Below are positions 20,811-33,000 of a DNA stretch of 55,995 nucleotides, piece after piece. The DNA is from Perkinsus olseni (Eukaryota > Perkinsozoa > Perkinsida > Perkinsidae), in the NCBI GenBank assembly GCA_013115135.1, contig JABANP010000339.1:1-55995 (forward strand). Direction: 5' to 3'. Position 1 is the first letter of the stretch; every line of letters begins with the position of its first letter. A program made the translations under genes and the position numbers. The notes beneath the pieces were generated by a model. It ran no database searches. It had not been told where the DNA came from and worked only from the letters and a program-made list of their open reading frames with translations.

Positions 20811-20879
20811 GTGTGTGTAAACGAGAATAAGCCGTGACGCCAACAGAGGCGTATTACGGCAATAGAGAAAGGTCACCGG

Positions 20880-23800
20880 CTAAATACCCATCCTCCTAAC
20901 CAACCTTCCAAGACTGTTAATACGGCTTGCCCGAGTCAGAAAGAAAGAGGGACCATAGATCCTCCTCGGAACCATTCCAAGAATCTTCGATCGGCTCTCC
21001 TGGTGAGCCGAACAGAACATCAAGCGATGGACAGTATCATCCGGAACCCCACCACACCTGGCACAATTAGGGTTAACAAAATTATTACTCCTTGACCTGT
21101 AGCGACCGGTCCTGAGTAGGCCAAATATGGCTCGTAAGGCATGCCGATGCATACGAAACCGGATAGAACGCTCCAAAATAGCCAAATGATGGTTGCTCGT
21201 GATGAAACTCCGAATCGTCTTGTTCTTGATCTCCTGCCAGTGGGTGCTCAAAGGGAGCCTCGTCCGTACCGATTGAGATACCAACTCTCGTAGGTGACTG
21301 CCTGGTACCGGGACAGTCCTGAAGGTGCCCACGATGGAGCCGCTACGAGCCATACCGTCGGCAATCGAGTTGCCAGTCGAGCCAGCATGTCCGCGGACCC
21401 AAATAAACCTAAAGTCGATGTCGGTGCTAAGAGCCAGGTCAACAATATCAGAGGACAACTGTGATTTCCTCCTCGAAAGGAGGGATTTCAAGATTGCCTG
21501 AGAATCAGAGGCAATCAATATGGTGGAAAAAGCCGCCGCTCTCAGCCGCCTTCCTCATAGCTTCCAATACTGCTAGGGACTCAGCTTGAGCAATGTTGGC
21601 GAAGTGCGGAAGCTTCACCCGCCCATTCCCTATCAGTTCGGAGTCTGAATAATAGCCTGCTCCCACCCGAGTAGTATCATCGTCATTGTCATCAACAGCC
21701 GGAGTTCGGCTACCATCAGTATAAATGACCACCTCAACCTCCGGGAAGATCACCTTTCCACCAGCCAGACCCTCAGTTATCGTACCAGTGACCTCACGGC
21801 CATTGCCAATGTGAACCCATCCCCTAGGAAGGGGGGTGGCATTAGTAACAGTATGATCCACAGTGCCCTTCACGGGATATGGTTGCTTGACCACCGTTCC
21901 CCACCACTTCGGGCTTGGGGGAAGACCTCTAAGCCATAATGACGCATAACGGACACACAGTCGCTCATATATAGTAGCCTTCCTATCACTCAGGAGGGCA
22001 CATAGGCCAGGATTAGCTGTCCCTGGGACACCAAGTAGAACCTTCTCCAGTCGGAGGTCGACAGCAGAGATCCTATCACGAGTGGTCTTGAATCGTAAGC
22101 GGTCACCCCAGCATACCAGACCATAGGCCAGGACGCCCGTAATGTGGTTCCTAATCACCTCTCGTCCCTTAGGGCTGAGTGCAGAGCAACCATCCTTCCC
22201 TACAAGGCGTCGACACATCTCAATCTCCCTTCGGGCCCGGGCTACAGCTTCTTCAAAATGAGGTAGCCAGGAACCACCAAGGGTGAGTCTCATACCAAGG
22301 TAACCGATAGCAGGTCTCACTTTTATGCCACGAACACAGTCATATCGTTCTATGAAAGCCTTATCACCCAGTAGGACACTCTTCTCCTCGCTTATGTTCA
22401 GGCCAAGGGCAGGGAGCTGCTCAGCCAGAGCATCCAGGAGCCTGCCCACAGCCTCCACCACCGCCTGATCATTATCGCCAGATAAAATGACTAAAGTATC
22501 ATCAGCATATACGATAGGAATCAATCTGACATCATCCGTAGAACAGCTTTCAATGATGCCCATAAGGACCGTATGAAATATACGGTACACACATGGTGAG
22601 ACTACACCTCCCTGCGGAGTGCCGCTGAAGGACATGGAGAGCCTCATCTTCCCTTTATAAAAGCATCTTCTTCGATGTAAGTAACTAGAGACCAGATTGA
22701 AGAGGACCGGGGACCCACACATCTCTTCTACTGTAGTGCATATCACATCATGACGGGCATTACTGAAGGCCCCCCTCATGTCGAGACTTAGAGCAATAAC
22801 AGCTTTCCCCTCATCAGTCAACTGTTTCATAACCTCAGTCGCCTTTTGCACAGCCATGCTAGTGTCTTTTCCCTCGACATAACCATAGGAGAGGGACAAC
22901 CGGCGAGACAAATCAGAGTGAGGGGGAAGGGCCTTCTCAAATCTGCTGATGAGAGCAACCATCAGCATCTCCAGATACTTAGTAAGACAGGAAGACATGC
23001 CTATGGGACGATAACTATCCCCATGGCTCAAATCGCCTTTTCCTTTCCAGAGTAGAATCATAGCCAGGTCTTTACCATGTTCTGGAAAATACCCCAGCCA
23101 CACCATGTGGCGGAATATCTTCTCTAAGCCTAGTCTCAGGTATTGTCCGCATTCTCGAATGTCAGAATAAACAATCCCATCCAAGCCGGGAGAGGAGTCC
23201 CTCTTCCGCCCCAGCTATCCCATACTTCCTCCAGCAGGGAGTCGTCAATCAGTGCAAGAACCAGTTCGATTTCCTGATCAGAAGCAGGCTTAGTCACTAG
23301 ATCATGACAAGGCTGATCAGGCGTATGATGCCTGAAAACTTCCTCATCCGCACTTGGCGTAGATCCCACCAAGGAGCTGGCCTTGGGCTTCGCCCTCTTC
23401 TTCAGAATACGACCATAGTCACGCTCATTGGAGAGCTGTTTATAGAACCAATCAGTACGAGTCCTCCGGATCTCCTTGTTATAGTGGTTCCTGGCCTTCC
23501 TATATCGATACCAAGCTGCAGCACAACCAGTACTATAGGCGGCCCGCTGAAGAGACCTGACCTCCTTGCGCAACGCGGTCAACCTGTCGCCCCACCAATC
23601 TGGGGGAGTCCAGATTGACCTCAAGAGAATGTTCGCTACGGTGTCGGTTCTTGACCGTCTTGATCTTATCGACCACATCAGCAATAGCAGCATCAACGTC
23701 CATGGCGAGCATAAAGTCCGGAAGGTCATGATACCAATCAGAGGCCACCAACTTCAGATCATCATAGTAAGCAGGCTTATCCTTAATGCGAGTGTAGACC

Positions 23801-24510
23801 CGCTTCACCTTAATGGATGCCTTGTCAGTAACCGCCATCGCCTCTATCAGTAGGTGGTCATAGGGCCTAACACCATCCACCGTTGACCAGCCAACGATAT
23901 CTACCTCAGAAGAGAGGCAGACATCAATGGAAGAGGACTGATAGCCGTTGACACCACCCCCGGGAACCGGTCTAATAAAAGTCGGCATAGAGGGGTCATT
24001 GTGGATCCTAACATCATTTTCTTCAATCCACCGAGCCAGCTTGGTTCCCCGCGTCTTCTGACGGGTACTACCAAAGGGGCCCTTACCCCATAACTCATTA
24101 TAAGCATTACTATCCATAAATATCACCCATTTATCATCCGTCCGTACCAAGTTGTCTTCTACCCTATCAAGGGTGACATCCATATCCTCGGTGATATCAC
24201 AGTAAAGACATAAAATCCAGATGAGACCTATCTGTACCCCAACCAGGTCTTGTACCGAGAAGGATTTATTGACCATAATATCTTTCCTCACCAGTACATA
24301 GGATCTGCCGCCAATGGCAGAAAAGATCTCATAAGACAAATACCATCGAGAATCAAGACGGCCTCCTTCACAAATACATAAAATTTCAGGAGCACAGCCA
24401 GAATAATAGTCAAGTAAGGTCTGGCCACCAACAATTGTTCTACCAATATTACAATATGCTATCTTAAGCCCAGCCCTGGTCATGTGGTTATCACGGTTAG
24501 AAACCATCAT
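20880..24510 (-). pseudogene. LINE ORF2: APE endonuclease, reverse transcriptase, RNase H
   Basis: The endonuclease (24510-23533) has CICEGG, IFMDSNAYNELWG, SSIDVCLSS and a C-terminal DHLLIE. The reverse transcriptase (about 23184-21850) has SYRPIGMSS, ALSLDMRGAFSNA, GTPQGGVVSP and the catalytic YADD box in VYADDTLVIL. RNase H (21760-21350) has YTDGSRT, a Glu in QAESLAVLEAM, SDSQAIL and GHAGSTGNSIAD. A terminal zinc knuckle CARCGG...HRLMFC sits near 21030. Frame changes occur near 23630 (EN to linker), 23190 (linker to RT) and 21525 (inside RNase H). The protein would have copied its own RNA into nicked chromosomal DNA. All catalytic motifs are visible, so decay is recent or partly artefactual. 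Confidence 0.85.
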
Positions 24511-25978
24511 TCACACCACTTGCCCGCTGCTTCTCCGCTATCTTCCTAGATAGTTTTATCAAGCTATCGCATCTCATACTATCGAAGGGGCCATGACCAT
24601 CCTTATCACAGAACTTACAGTGACTCTTCTCCTTATAGCTGCTGCCTTCTCTAGGACAGGCTTCAGCTAAGTGGTCGGAGGAGCTGCAGATCTTACAAAT
24701 GGGGTCCTTATCACAACTCTTGAAGTCATGCTTGGGGTCCCGACTACCACAGCGGTAGCAAACCGCAACAAAACCAGTATCCACCAATCTTACCCTTCTA
24801 CAGTCAACATAAGGGCGGTCAGGCAGCTGCTTACGGATGCCCTTAGTCATCCTGATGTAGGCTACTTGACCAGTCATTCTCATAACCTTAATATCATTAA
24901 TGGTGCCGTTCACATTGTTTAGAGATAGAAGATCTTCCACAAGCTCTTCTCCACGATCAATGTCATATCCATGATTGGCAATCTTCACATCTATCATACT
25001 CGGAAGATCCTTCCGAATATCCCAGAGTACCACCCTTCTCTTTTTGCAGGAGCTCCAACAGCTTATCACGTTCAGAGACGTTGGGACAACCCACCCCAAC
25101 TCCTCGAGCAAGCTGAAAGATATCAGTTCGAATGCCCTTCTTCCTAATTATGGCCTTAACGTCATCAACCTTGATCACAGGCAAGTCAGTCTGATAGGAA
25201 GGATCCCTCCTTCTTTTGTCAACAAGTTCATTATGAGCCATAGGCCATCTCTTATCCATAACAATCACAACAAAATCCTTGGAGGTGGACTTCAACTCTC
25301 TCGATGGCTGCCGTTCATTCCTTAGTCTCGAAGGAGGTGGAGGAGGGAGAAGTTCATCATCTTCGCTCTCATCACACCAACTTCCCGAGCCGCCTCCAGG
25401 AGGATGCCTTACCAGTCTAAGTTGCACACCAGTCTTCTTACCAGCCTCAGCTGCCAGAGCTGGGCCAGTCTTCTTAGGCCTAGCAGCCTCAGCAAAGGAC
25501 TTTTTCTTGTTCCTCACTTCAGCAGCACTCGAGGAAGAGCTCGAAGAGATACCCTTATCCTGAGTGGTCGCACCATCCAGAACAGCCTCAAGTTGCCCAA
25601 CCGTCTTGATAAGGGCAACGTTTTCAGCTCAAGCTGATCAATGCGATGGTGAAATTCAGTCGAACGAATGGTCAATTCAGTGACCAACGAATAAAGTATG
25701 TTGCCACTCACAGTGCTGATCTTGCCGTACTCAATGTTCTTATCAATAAGCCCTTTACAAGCTCTTATAATGTCAAGGAAGCTTTTAACCTTCCATGGCA
25801 TATCCGCCAAACCAGTTTTATCTCTGAAGGCTTCTGGTCCGAGCTTCTTAATGGCCATCATAGCATCTTGTACAGACTTGGTCAGTTCATCATCATCAAT
25901 CTCCGGAAGCGGTCTCTTCCACTGCTGCACGATGTCGGGAGGACGACGAGCGACGGGGGAGGAGGGAGGGGGTGCCAT
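24497..25978 (-). pseudogene. LINE ORF1: gag-like RNA-binding protein
   Basis: Starts at ATG 25978. The N-terminal part is helical and charged, followed by a Pro- and Ser-rich linker (PPPPPP near 25330). The C-terminal part has CCHC-type knuckles (CYRCGSRDPKHDFKSC, CKICSSSDHLAEAC and CKFCDKDGHGPFDSMRC), which bind RNA in LINE ORF1 proteins. Two shifts break the frame, near 25622 (A run) and near 25040 (A run). Its stop at 24497 overlaps the start of ORF2 by about 14 nt, a common LINE arrangement. Confidence 0.8.
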
Positions 25979-26014
25979 AGAAAAAACGAATTCAACTACC
26001 TTGAGCCAAGATGG

Positions 26015-27743
26015 CTACGTAGTAGTACTAGTGGTCGTCGTGGTCGACGTAGTAGTACTAGTGGTCGTCGTGGTCGACGTAGTAGTACTAGTGCTAGTGC
26101 TGGTCGTCGTGGTCGACGTAGTAGTGCTAGTGCTAGTGCTGGTCGTCGTGGTCGACGTGGTCGACGTAGTAGTACTAGTGGTAGTGCTGGTCGTCGTGGT
26201 CGTCGTGGTCGACGTAGTAGTACTAGTGGTAGTGCTGGTCGTCGTGGTCGACGTAGTAGTACTAGTGGTAGTGCTGGTCGTCGTGGTCGTCGTGGTCGAC
26301 GTAGTAGTACTAGTGGTAGTGCTGGTCGTCGTGGTCGTCGTGGTCGACGTAGTAGTACTAGTGGTAGTGCTGGTCGTCGTGGTCGACGTAGTAGTACTAG
26401 TGGTAGTGCTGGTCGTCGTGGTCGACGTAGTAGTACTAGTGGCAGTGCTGGTCGTCGTGGTCGACGTAGTAGTACTAGTGGTAGTGCTGGTCGTCGTGGT
26501 CGACGTAGTAGTACTAGTGGTAGTGCTGGTCGTCGTGGTCGACGTAGTAGTACTAGTGGTAGTGCTGGTCGTCGTGGTCGTCGTGGTCGTCGTGGTCGAC
26601 GTAGTAGTACTAGTGGTAGTGCTGGTCGTCGTGGTCGACGTAGTAGTACTAGTGGCAGTGCTGGTCGTCGTGGTCGACGTAGTAGTACTAGTGGCAGTGC
26701 TGGTCGTCGTGGTCGACGTAGTAGTACTAGTGGTAGTGCTGGTCGTCGTGGTCGTCGTGGTCGACGTAGTAGTACTAGTGGTAGTGCTGGTCGTCGTGGT
26801 CGACGTAGTAGTACTAGTGGTAGTGCTGGTCGTCGTGGTCGACGTAGTAGTACTAGTGGTAGTGCTGGTCGTCGTGGTCGTCGTGGTCGTCGTGGTCGAC
26901 GTAGTAGTACTAGTGGTAGTGCTGGTCGTCGTGGTCGACGTAGTAGTACTAGTGGCAGTGCTGGTCGTCGTGGTCGACGTAGTAGGACTAGTGGCAGTGC
27001 TGGTCGTCGTGGTCGACGTAGTAGTACTAGTGGTAGTGCTGGTCGTCGTGGTCGTCGTGGTCGACGTAGTAGTACTAGTGGTAGTGCTGGTCGTCGTGGT
27101 CGACGTAGTAGTACTAGTGGTAGTGCTGGTCGTCGTGGTCGACGTAGTAGTACTAGTGGTAGTGCTGGTCGTCGTGGTCGACGTGGTCGACGTAGTTGTC
27201 GTGGTCGTCGTGGTCGACGTAGTAGTACTAGTGGTCGTCGTGGTCGACGTAGTAGTACTAGTGGTCGTCGTGGTCGACGTAGTAGTACTAGTGGTCGTCG
27301 TGGTCGACGTAGTAGTACTAGTGGTCGTCGTGGTCGACGTAGTAGTACTAGTGGTCGTCGTGGTCGACGTGGTCGACGTAGTAGTACTAGTGGTCGTCGT
27401 GGTCGACGTAGTAGTACTAGTGGTCGTCGTGGTCGACGTAGTAGTGCTAGTGGTCGTCGTGGTCGACGTAGTAGTACTAGTGGTAGTGCTGGTCGTCGTG
27501 GTCGACGTATTAGTGCTAGTGCTAGTGCTGGCCGTCGTGGTCGACGTGGTCGACGTAGTTGTCGTGGTCGACGTAGTAGTACTAGTGGTAGTGCTGGTCG
27601 TCGTGGTCGACGTGGTCGACGTAGTTGTCGTGGTCGACGTAGTAGTACTAGTGGTAGTGCTGGTCGTCGTGGTCGACGTAGTTGTCGTGGTCGACGTGGT
27701 CGACGTAGTAGTACTAGTGGTAGTGCTGGTCGTCGTGGTCGAC
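26015..27743. repeat. 39-bp minisatellite, distal block left of the LTR element
   Basis: Units of 39 bp or shorter derivatives, built from gtggtcgacgtagtagtac, tagtggtagtgctg and gtcgtc trinucleotide steps. All length changes are multiples of three, so the minus-strand Thr/Ser frame stays open. It continues at 34509 beyond the retrotransposon. Confidence 0.9.
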
Positions 27744-27938
27744 TGATGCGTCTCTCGGCGCATAGTTGTGTTATCTTGGGCGAGCGATACTATTGTTCAC
27801 ATTTGATAGTCTTAATTGGTCGTCTTAGTTAAGTAATCATGCCTTAATTAAAGGACTAGTATCGCTATTATTGTAGTTGGACTTTTTAACACAGTTCACT
27901 TCGTTCCAAGTGGCATTGAGTTGTCAGAAGGAACATCA
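27744..27938 (+). repeat. 5' LTR
   Basis: 195 bp, TG...CA ends (TGATGCG...AACATCA), the same as 34314-34508. Its last base is the A of the gag ATG. Confidence 0.92.
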
Positions 27939-29722
27939 TGGCGACACCTGCTTCAATCCCCGTCCCGAGTACCCTCAGTGGGGCAACCCCATTCGAAGAC
28001 GACCCGGCCAACGATGCCCTTGTCATCTCTGAGCTCTCCAAGACACGTCAAGAGTATGTTGAGAAGGCCAACGCCTTCGAGATTGAGGAGGAGTTAAGAC
28101 AAGAGCTTCGGAAAGCTCGAAGATACCGGGGTCGTCTGAGGGGCCAGCTGAGTGAGTTACACGAGCAGATGGACAATCTCGTCAAGGACGATGACGAAAC
28201 TCGAAAAGCACTTAAGGAGTTAGAGAGGAGGGAAGTTGACCTCCGCCAAGCCCTCAAGGAGTCCATGATGTATGTCGTGGAGCTTGAGCGCCGCGATGTC
28301 GAGCTCATGAGGCTTGATGTTCGTTCAAGTGTTTCGGGTCTCGGTAGTGTCGTCGGTAGGAGGTCTGCTCGGTCGAGTGTATCTGCCCATTCGATGAATA
28401 AGGCCAATTTGGAGGATATCGAACGTCAGGAAGGTACCGGTTCCCCCCGAGACGTACTGATTGATAAGGAGATAGGGCCTGAAGACTCGGTATCAGCCTG
28501 CGTTCATCATCATCATCAGCATCACCAAGCACCCATACCCTTTACGCGGGTGAGCAATCACCCGCCGTCTACCAGAGTCCCTCCAGGAGTGGCAGCTGCG
28601 GCGGCTTGCTCGAACGAAGTACCGAGTGACGGGAGATGGGCCAGGAGAGTACATCAAGGAGGTCCTGATGGGCAAGCACACACTTATCGTCCTTTTTGCG
28701 ACGGTGCTACCATCGGGAAGTTAACAGTACTCGATCTCAAAGAGAGTTTCCGCTTTGCTCAGCATTGCAAGCACCTCGAAGAGCTGTTGTATGAGAGTGG
28801 TGCAGGCGAGTTCAAGGTCACACCAAGTCTTGGCCAAGCCTTCCACCCTTTCGGTCATCTTCGGCATGCTTGCATCCAGAAACTCCTGGCGAGTCTCCAG
28901 AAGTGCCCTGCTGTTCTGGAGCGAGCTCAGAGTGCTTTTAGCACATATGGGAACGAGTGGTCTCGCATCGTTGAGGCTTGCATGTCCGAGTTCTCTCGCA
29001 GGTCTGTGCTCTCCTTAGAGATGGAGAAGCGTATGCGAGCACTGAAGTTCGGCGGTGTGCGCGAGGTAGACAACTACATCAAGGACTGTGTGTGCGCCTT
29101 CGAGATCTACCGTCAAGTGTTCCCCCATGATCGGCCGCAGCACGCAAACTTCGTTCGCCGTATTCTTGCACAAGTGCCGAAAAACATTGCAATGGCCGTT
29201 GTGAAAAGATGCCGTGATTTCGCACCGGAATCGGCGACGGAGTGGGAAACATGCGTACCTGTCCATTCTCTCGATGGATCGACTAACCATACCATCGTCG
29301 AGTTCCTCAAAGAAGAATGCAGGTTGCATGAGGAAGCTGACCGTTTAGTCGCTCCATCCGGAGGCCCCAAATCCGACAGCGTTCGGCTGTTGGAGGCGTC
29401 GGGGGGCCAGTCCGGGGGTCAGAGTAGTGTGAACCCTCGTGAATGGGTGAAGAAGTATGCCGTTGTGTGCGGCATCACAGGGAAGGGCTGCCGAGATCGT
29501 TCCAGGGTTGAGAAGCTGGGACAAGCCGACGGCATTCTTGCTCGTCGTGACAAGTTCAAGCGTCCGTATTATCTCCTTGGCTATCACGACAAGGGGAAGT
29601 GTGAGTCCCGGAGGAACGAGTTCCCGAAGGACCTTTATAGGTCTTGGATATGGGACGACAATTACAAGCCGGTTGTACGAGCTGTGCAGCCGAATTCAGT
29701 CTCTACCCAAAACTCTTGTTAG
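27938..29722 (+). CDS. gag: LTR element gag
   Basis: 594 codons from ATG 27938 to TAG 29722. The region around residues 30-120 is strongly charged with Leu, Glu and Arg heptad-like spacing, probably a coiled coil. A His run (HHHHQHHQ) lies near residue 190. The central part (residues 250-500) is helical, as expected for capsid. I see no CCHC knuckle; only a CRDRS...HDKGKC arrangement near the C-terminus might bind zinc. It supplies the structural protein of the virus-like particle. The ATG begins on the last LTR base, so there is almost no leader between LTR and gag. Confidence 0.8.
   Translation: MATPASIPVPSTLSGATPFEDDPANDALVISELSKTRQEYVEKANAFEIEEELRQELRKARRYRGRLRGQLSELHEQMDNLVKDDDETRKALKELERREVDLRQALKESMMYVVELERRDVELMRLDVRSSVSGLGSVVGRRSARSSVSAHSMNKANLEDIERQEGTGSPRDVLIDKEIGPEDSVSACVHHHHQHHQAPIPFTRVSNHPPSTRVPPGVAAAAACSNEVPSDGRWARRVHQGGPDGQAHTYRPFCDGATIGKLTVLDLKESFRFAQHCKHLEELLYESGAGEFKVTPSLGQAFHPFGHLRHACIQKLLASLQKCPAVLERAQSAFSTYGNEWSRIVEACMSEFSRRSVLSLEMEKRMRALKFGGVREVDNYIKDCVCAFEIYRQVFPHDRPQHANFVRRILAQVPKNIAMAVVKRCRDFAPESATEWETCVPVHSLDGSTNHTIVEFLKEECRLHEEADRLVAPSGGPKSDSVRLLEASGGQSGGQSSVNPREWVKKYAVVCGITGKGCRDRSRVEKLGQADGILARRDKFKRPYYLLGYHDKGKCESRRNEFPKDLYRSWIWDDNYKPVVRAVQPNSVSTQNSC
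27939..27956 (+). promoter_or_regulatory. Primer-binding site
   Basis: TGGCGACACCTGCTTCAA follows the 5' LTR without a gap. The leading TGG pairs with the CCA end of a tRNA. It is also the second to seventh codon region of gag, so one stretch must serve as primer site and coding sequence. Confidence 0.6.
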
Positions 29723-29723
29723 G

Positions 29724-30074
29724 ATGAATGATGAGCTCAGTGTTGAGGGTGCTGGGCTCGGACGTCCGTCTGTGGTTCCCTCTGCAAGCAGTAGTAGTAG
29801 CTCTATCAACCCCGTAGTCGAAGATAGTATCAGTGCTGTAGCCGGAGCTGATAGCCCTCCCAACGAGGTCGTCCTCCGAGTGTCTCTCAAGCTCGGTAGT
29901 GGTGAGGTTCATTCGTCATCCTGTCTAGTAGATACAGGTGCGGGTGGTAATTATCTGATTGTCTCCGACATCGAGCGATGCAGGAGTCTAGGTGTTGTCG
30001 AGATTCCACCTGTATGGCGTCTGTTGTTCTATAGCGGTGTCGGACTGCGATGGGACGCTGGCTTGTGCTTTTAG
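29724..30074 (+). CDS. LTR element aspartic protease region
   Basis: The ATG lies one base after the gag stop (TAGGATG), in the +1 frame relative to gag. After a Ser-rich linker comes the catalytic DTGAGG (about 29930) of retroviral-type aspartic proteases, which cut Gag-Pol into parts. The frame closes at 30074. The flap and C-terminal half (VLAGRDLINSWG, about 30140) are in the pol frame, which opens from 29992. A shift in the overlap 29992-30074 is therefore needed, either programmed or a mutation. Expression of this region probably depends on reinitiation or frameshifting. Confidence 0.7.
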   Translation: MNDELSVEGAGLGRPSVVPSASSSSSSINPVVEDSISAVAGADSPPNEVVLRVSLKLGSGEVHSSSCLVDTGAGGNYLIVSDIERCRSLGVVEIPPVWRLLFYSGVGLRWDAGLCF

Positions 30075-33000
30075 AGATTGTCAGCTGAGGGCCCTACAGT
30101 GTCCAGGGCCTTTGGGCTCTGAAGATCGCTGGCAGGTCCTCGCTGGGCGGGATTTGATCAACAGCTGGGGTCTAGTCTTATACGGTACTCGTCGTGCCTT
30201 CATAAATGGGAAATGTGTATTCGAATCGAACTCCCTGAAGGAAGTACCTGACAGTCCCGATGATGTTGTATGTCGTGTGGTCGAATCTCCGTCATCAATA
30301 GCACTCGCGAGCCGGGGTATAGCTAGTTCCAGCGGCCTAGAGTCACCCCCAAGTGCAACCTCGGAACAGCAAGCCGTCCTGTGCCCCGTTGCCTCCGAGA
30401 TTGAGGATGCTCACATCAGCTCGGTCCTGAAAGCTCTCACACGCAAGGAGTGGGTCGCTATCCCGGGTACAAAGGGAGCGTACCACTGTCGTGTCCGAGA
30501 GCTGTTGCCCTGTGAAATTGTTGACGTGCCTGGGCTTCAGTCACATGTATGTGAGATCCGTGTCCCCAGTATCCCACGAGTCCCTGCCAAAGGCCGCAGT
30601 TACTCGAAGTCTCTGTACTCGAGACTATCTCCCACTCTCCAGGAGGAGTATGCTGCCTTGGTTGAAGGGTATTTGTCATCAAAATGGTGGGTTGAGACAT
30701 CCTTGGTCGTCACTCCGTCCCCTCCGGCCCAGATCTTCCTCGTACCTCCACCATCCCAGTCTAAGAAGAGTCGTTTGGTAATTGATTTCAGAGAGTTGAA
30801 CAAGGTGTTGCCTCGTGCTGGTGCCGGTGGAGAGTCCCCGATGTTGTTCCATGTTCTAGGACTTCTCCGCACCGAGTCGAGGGAGACCACCTTACTCTGT
30901 GATTGCCGAAGTGCGTTTTATAAGATACGCCTCAGGAATTTCATTTTGGCGTTAGAGAGCGCTCTGGGGCGGTACGTCAGTACTAGGATGGGGTTCGGGG
31001 TGGTTTTTGGCCCTTGCGGCCTGAATGGTGGCCTGAGTCAGTTGGTCGGTGAGGCCCGGGTGGCAGACTTTGGTGGTTTGGACCTCTTGTATATGGTGCT
31101 GGTCCTAATATTTTTGTTTGTCGATGACCTGGCGCTGTCCGGTCCTACCTTACCGACCGTAATGAAATTTAAAGTACTGCTCATCTTACTACTCCGTGTC
31201 GGTTTCGACGCCCAGCAGCGGAAAGTGCATGCTCTAGCAGTCGAGAGCCGCGAGGATGAGCTCAGATCAGCCCTTCAACAGTGCGGCATTGATCTACCTG
31301 TCGCAAAGGAGGGAAGCATCCTGGGAGTCCGAGTCTACTATGACGAAGAGTCCCTCATCCTCGACTGTGACCGCGGTAAGAGGTTAGCAGTGGTACGAGG
31401 GTTCGTCGAGCTCGTTTCTTCCGGTGGCGCTTTCTCTAAGCGTCTGGGCTTCAAGGCGGCTGGATGCCTGGCGTTCGATCCAGTTCGTTTACATTTTGCG
31501 GCCCGCGCTTGCGCGGATGCTGTCAGGGCGCTGTTAGGGCGCTCGTTTTCTCGCCGTGGTTGGTCGGATCTCCTCGACATCTCGTCGCTTAATGATTCTT
31601 CTCGTGCGGCTTGGGAGTGTCTGATCGAATGGATGGCCGACCTTTGTAACCCTGCAGCTCTACCGTGCTCTCATAAGTCACCAGTTCGCTATGCTGATGC
31701 TCCTGAATTACTCATTCGGGGTTTCTGTGATGCGTCGCTCTCTGGGGGAGGGTTCGTGGCCTATGTTAACGATGTCAAGCTCTTTTCCGAAGCCTTTCTC
31801 TGGCGGAGGACGGAGCGCCGTTGGCATTCGAATAGGCGTGAATTAGTCGTTCTATTGAGGTTGTTGCAGAATTTATGCGACTTCCTCCACTATCGGCGCC
31901 GCATCGTGCCACAAGGAAACCCCCAAGGTGTACGTATACTCATATATTGTGACAATGCCGCTTGTGTGGCATGGTCGCAAGATAGTGAGAGGGGGTCGCT
32001 CATAGAGCGCTCCAAGGGAGTCGAGAGAAGAGCTGTATCGAGACTAGTCTCTGGCCTTCATGATGAGCTCGTCGAACTGCGACATCTCTGCAAGCCCTCC
32101 GCTGCCAAGACGGATCACCCTTACCATGGTGTCGAGATCTCGCATCTTGCGGGGACGGTAAATGGCGAAGCCGATGATCTCTCGAGGATCTACGATCGGA
32201 AGACCAGCGTTGGTAAGTCGCTTGCAGAATGTTTATCAGAGGTCGCCGGGGAGTCGGAGGAGAGTGCCCGAGACCCTTCACGTCAAGGATCTGGCTGGGA
32301 CAAACTCAACTCTGACAAGGATCCGCTGGCCGCAGACTGGGACCCGTCGTCGCTGGAGAAGTCTGATGAGCAGGAGGTGCAGGACAAGTGTCAGTTCATA
32401 TCAGAACGGCTCGGCGTCTCAGCTCACCCAGACTCACAGTCGCTCCATTTAAGCGCTCTCTCCGTCTGCCATGGGGCGTCAGTAGCTGATGTTGTGTGCC
32501 TCCTTCAAGATGCAACGTCGCACCATGAGCACGTCGGTCCTAGTGAATCTCTCGCTGATCGTGCCAGTCGCTACTGTTACGACGTTGATGACGTACTTCA
32601 TCTGTTATGGTACGTGAAGGCTATCATATATATTCTTAAGGCTAACGCCGACAAGTCGTTGGACGCTTTAGACCTTCCTCCTTTCGACGCAGTAGCGGCA
32701 CGATATGCAGCTGCCCGGAGCTGTCAGTTATCAGATCCTCAGTACTCCTCATATTTGGATGGCGCTGACAAGTTGCCTCCGTGTGGGCCATCATTCATAT
32801 CATCGTCAGCTGATCTGGCGTCTTTGGCACCGGATGTGAGAGATCTACAAGATCGTCCGACGGCTGTTATATACCGGTCTGGCACGGCGTCTGGCCAGGT
32901 GGTTTTGAGACCCATTCTTCCACGAAACTCCGCCTGCTCCCGATTTCGGTCACTCGTTATCAGGGTGGCCCACAGGAGCTGTGTCCATGGCGGTGCTGAT

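Larger units (their letters stand above)
20880..26010 (-). mobile_element. LINE (non-LTR retrotransposon), frame-broken
   Basis: About 5.1 kb on the minus strand with the standard order: ORF1 gag-like protein with zinc knuckles, then ORF2 with APE-type endonuclease, reverse transcriptase and RNase H. The 5' end lies near 26010, immediately beside the giant repeat gene. The 3' end is taken just below the RNase H stop at 20880. No poly-A or tail repeat was recognised. At least five frameshifts make it inactive as read. EN plus RNase H places it in the I/R1/jockey-like group of LINEs. Confidence 0.85.

Noticed and set aside
25646..27832. Arg/Ser/Gly-rich frame and Val-rich frame across the left minisatellite
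   Set aside because: Both run from antisense LINE sequence through the repeat into the LTR, so they are by-products of repeat composition.
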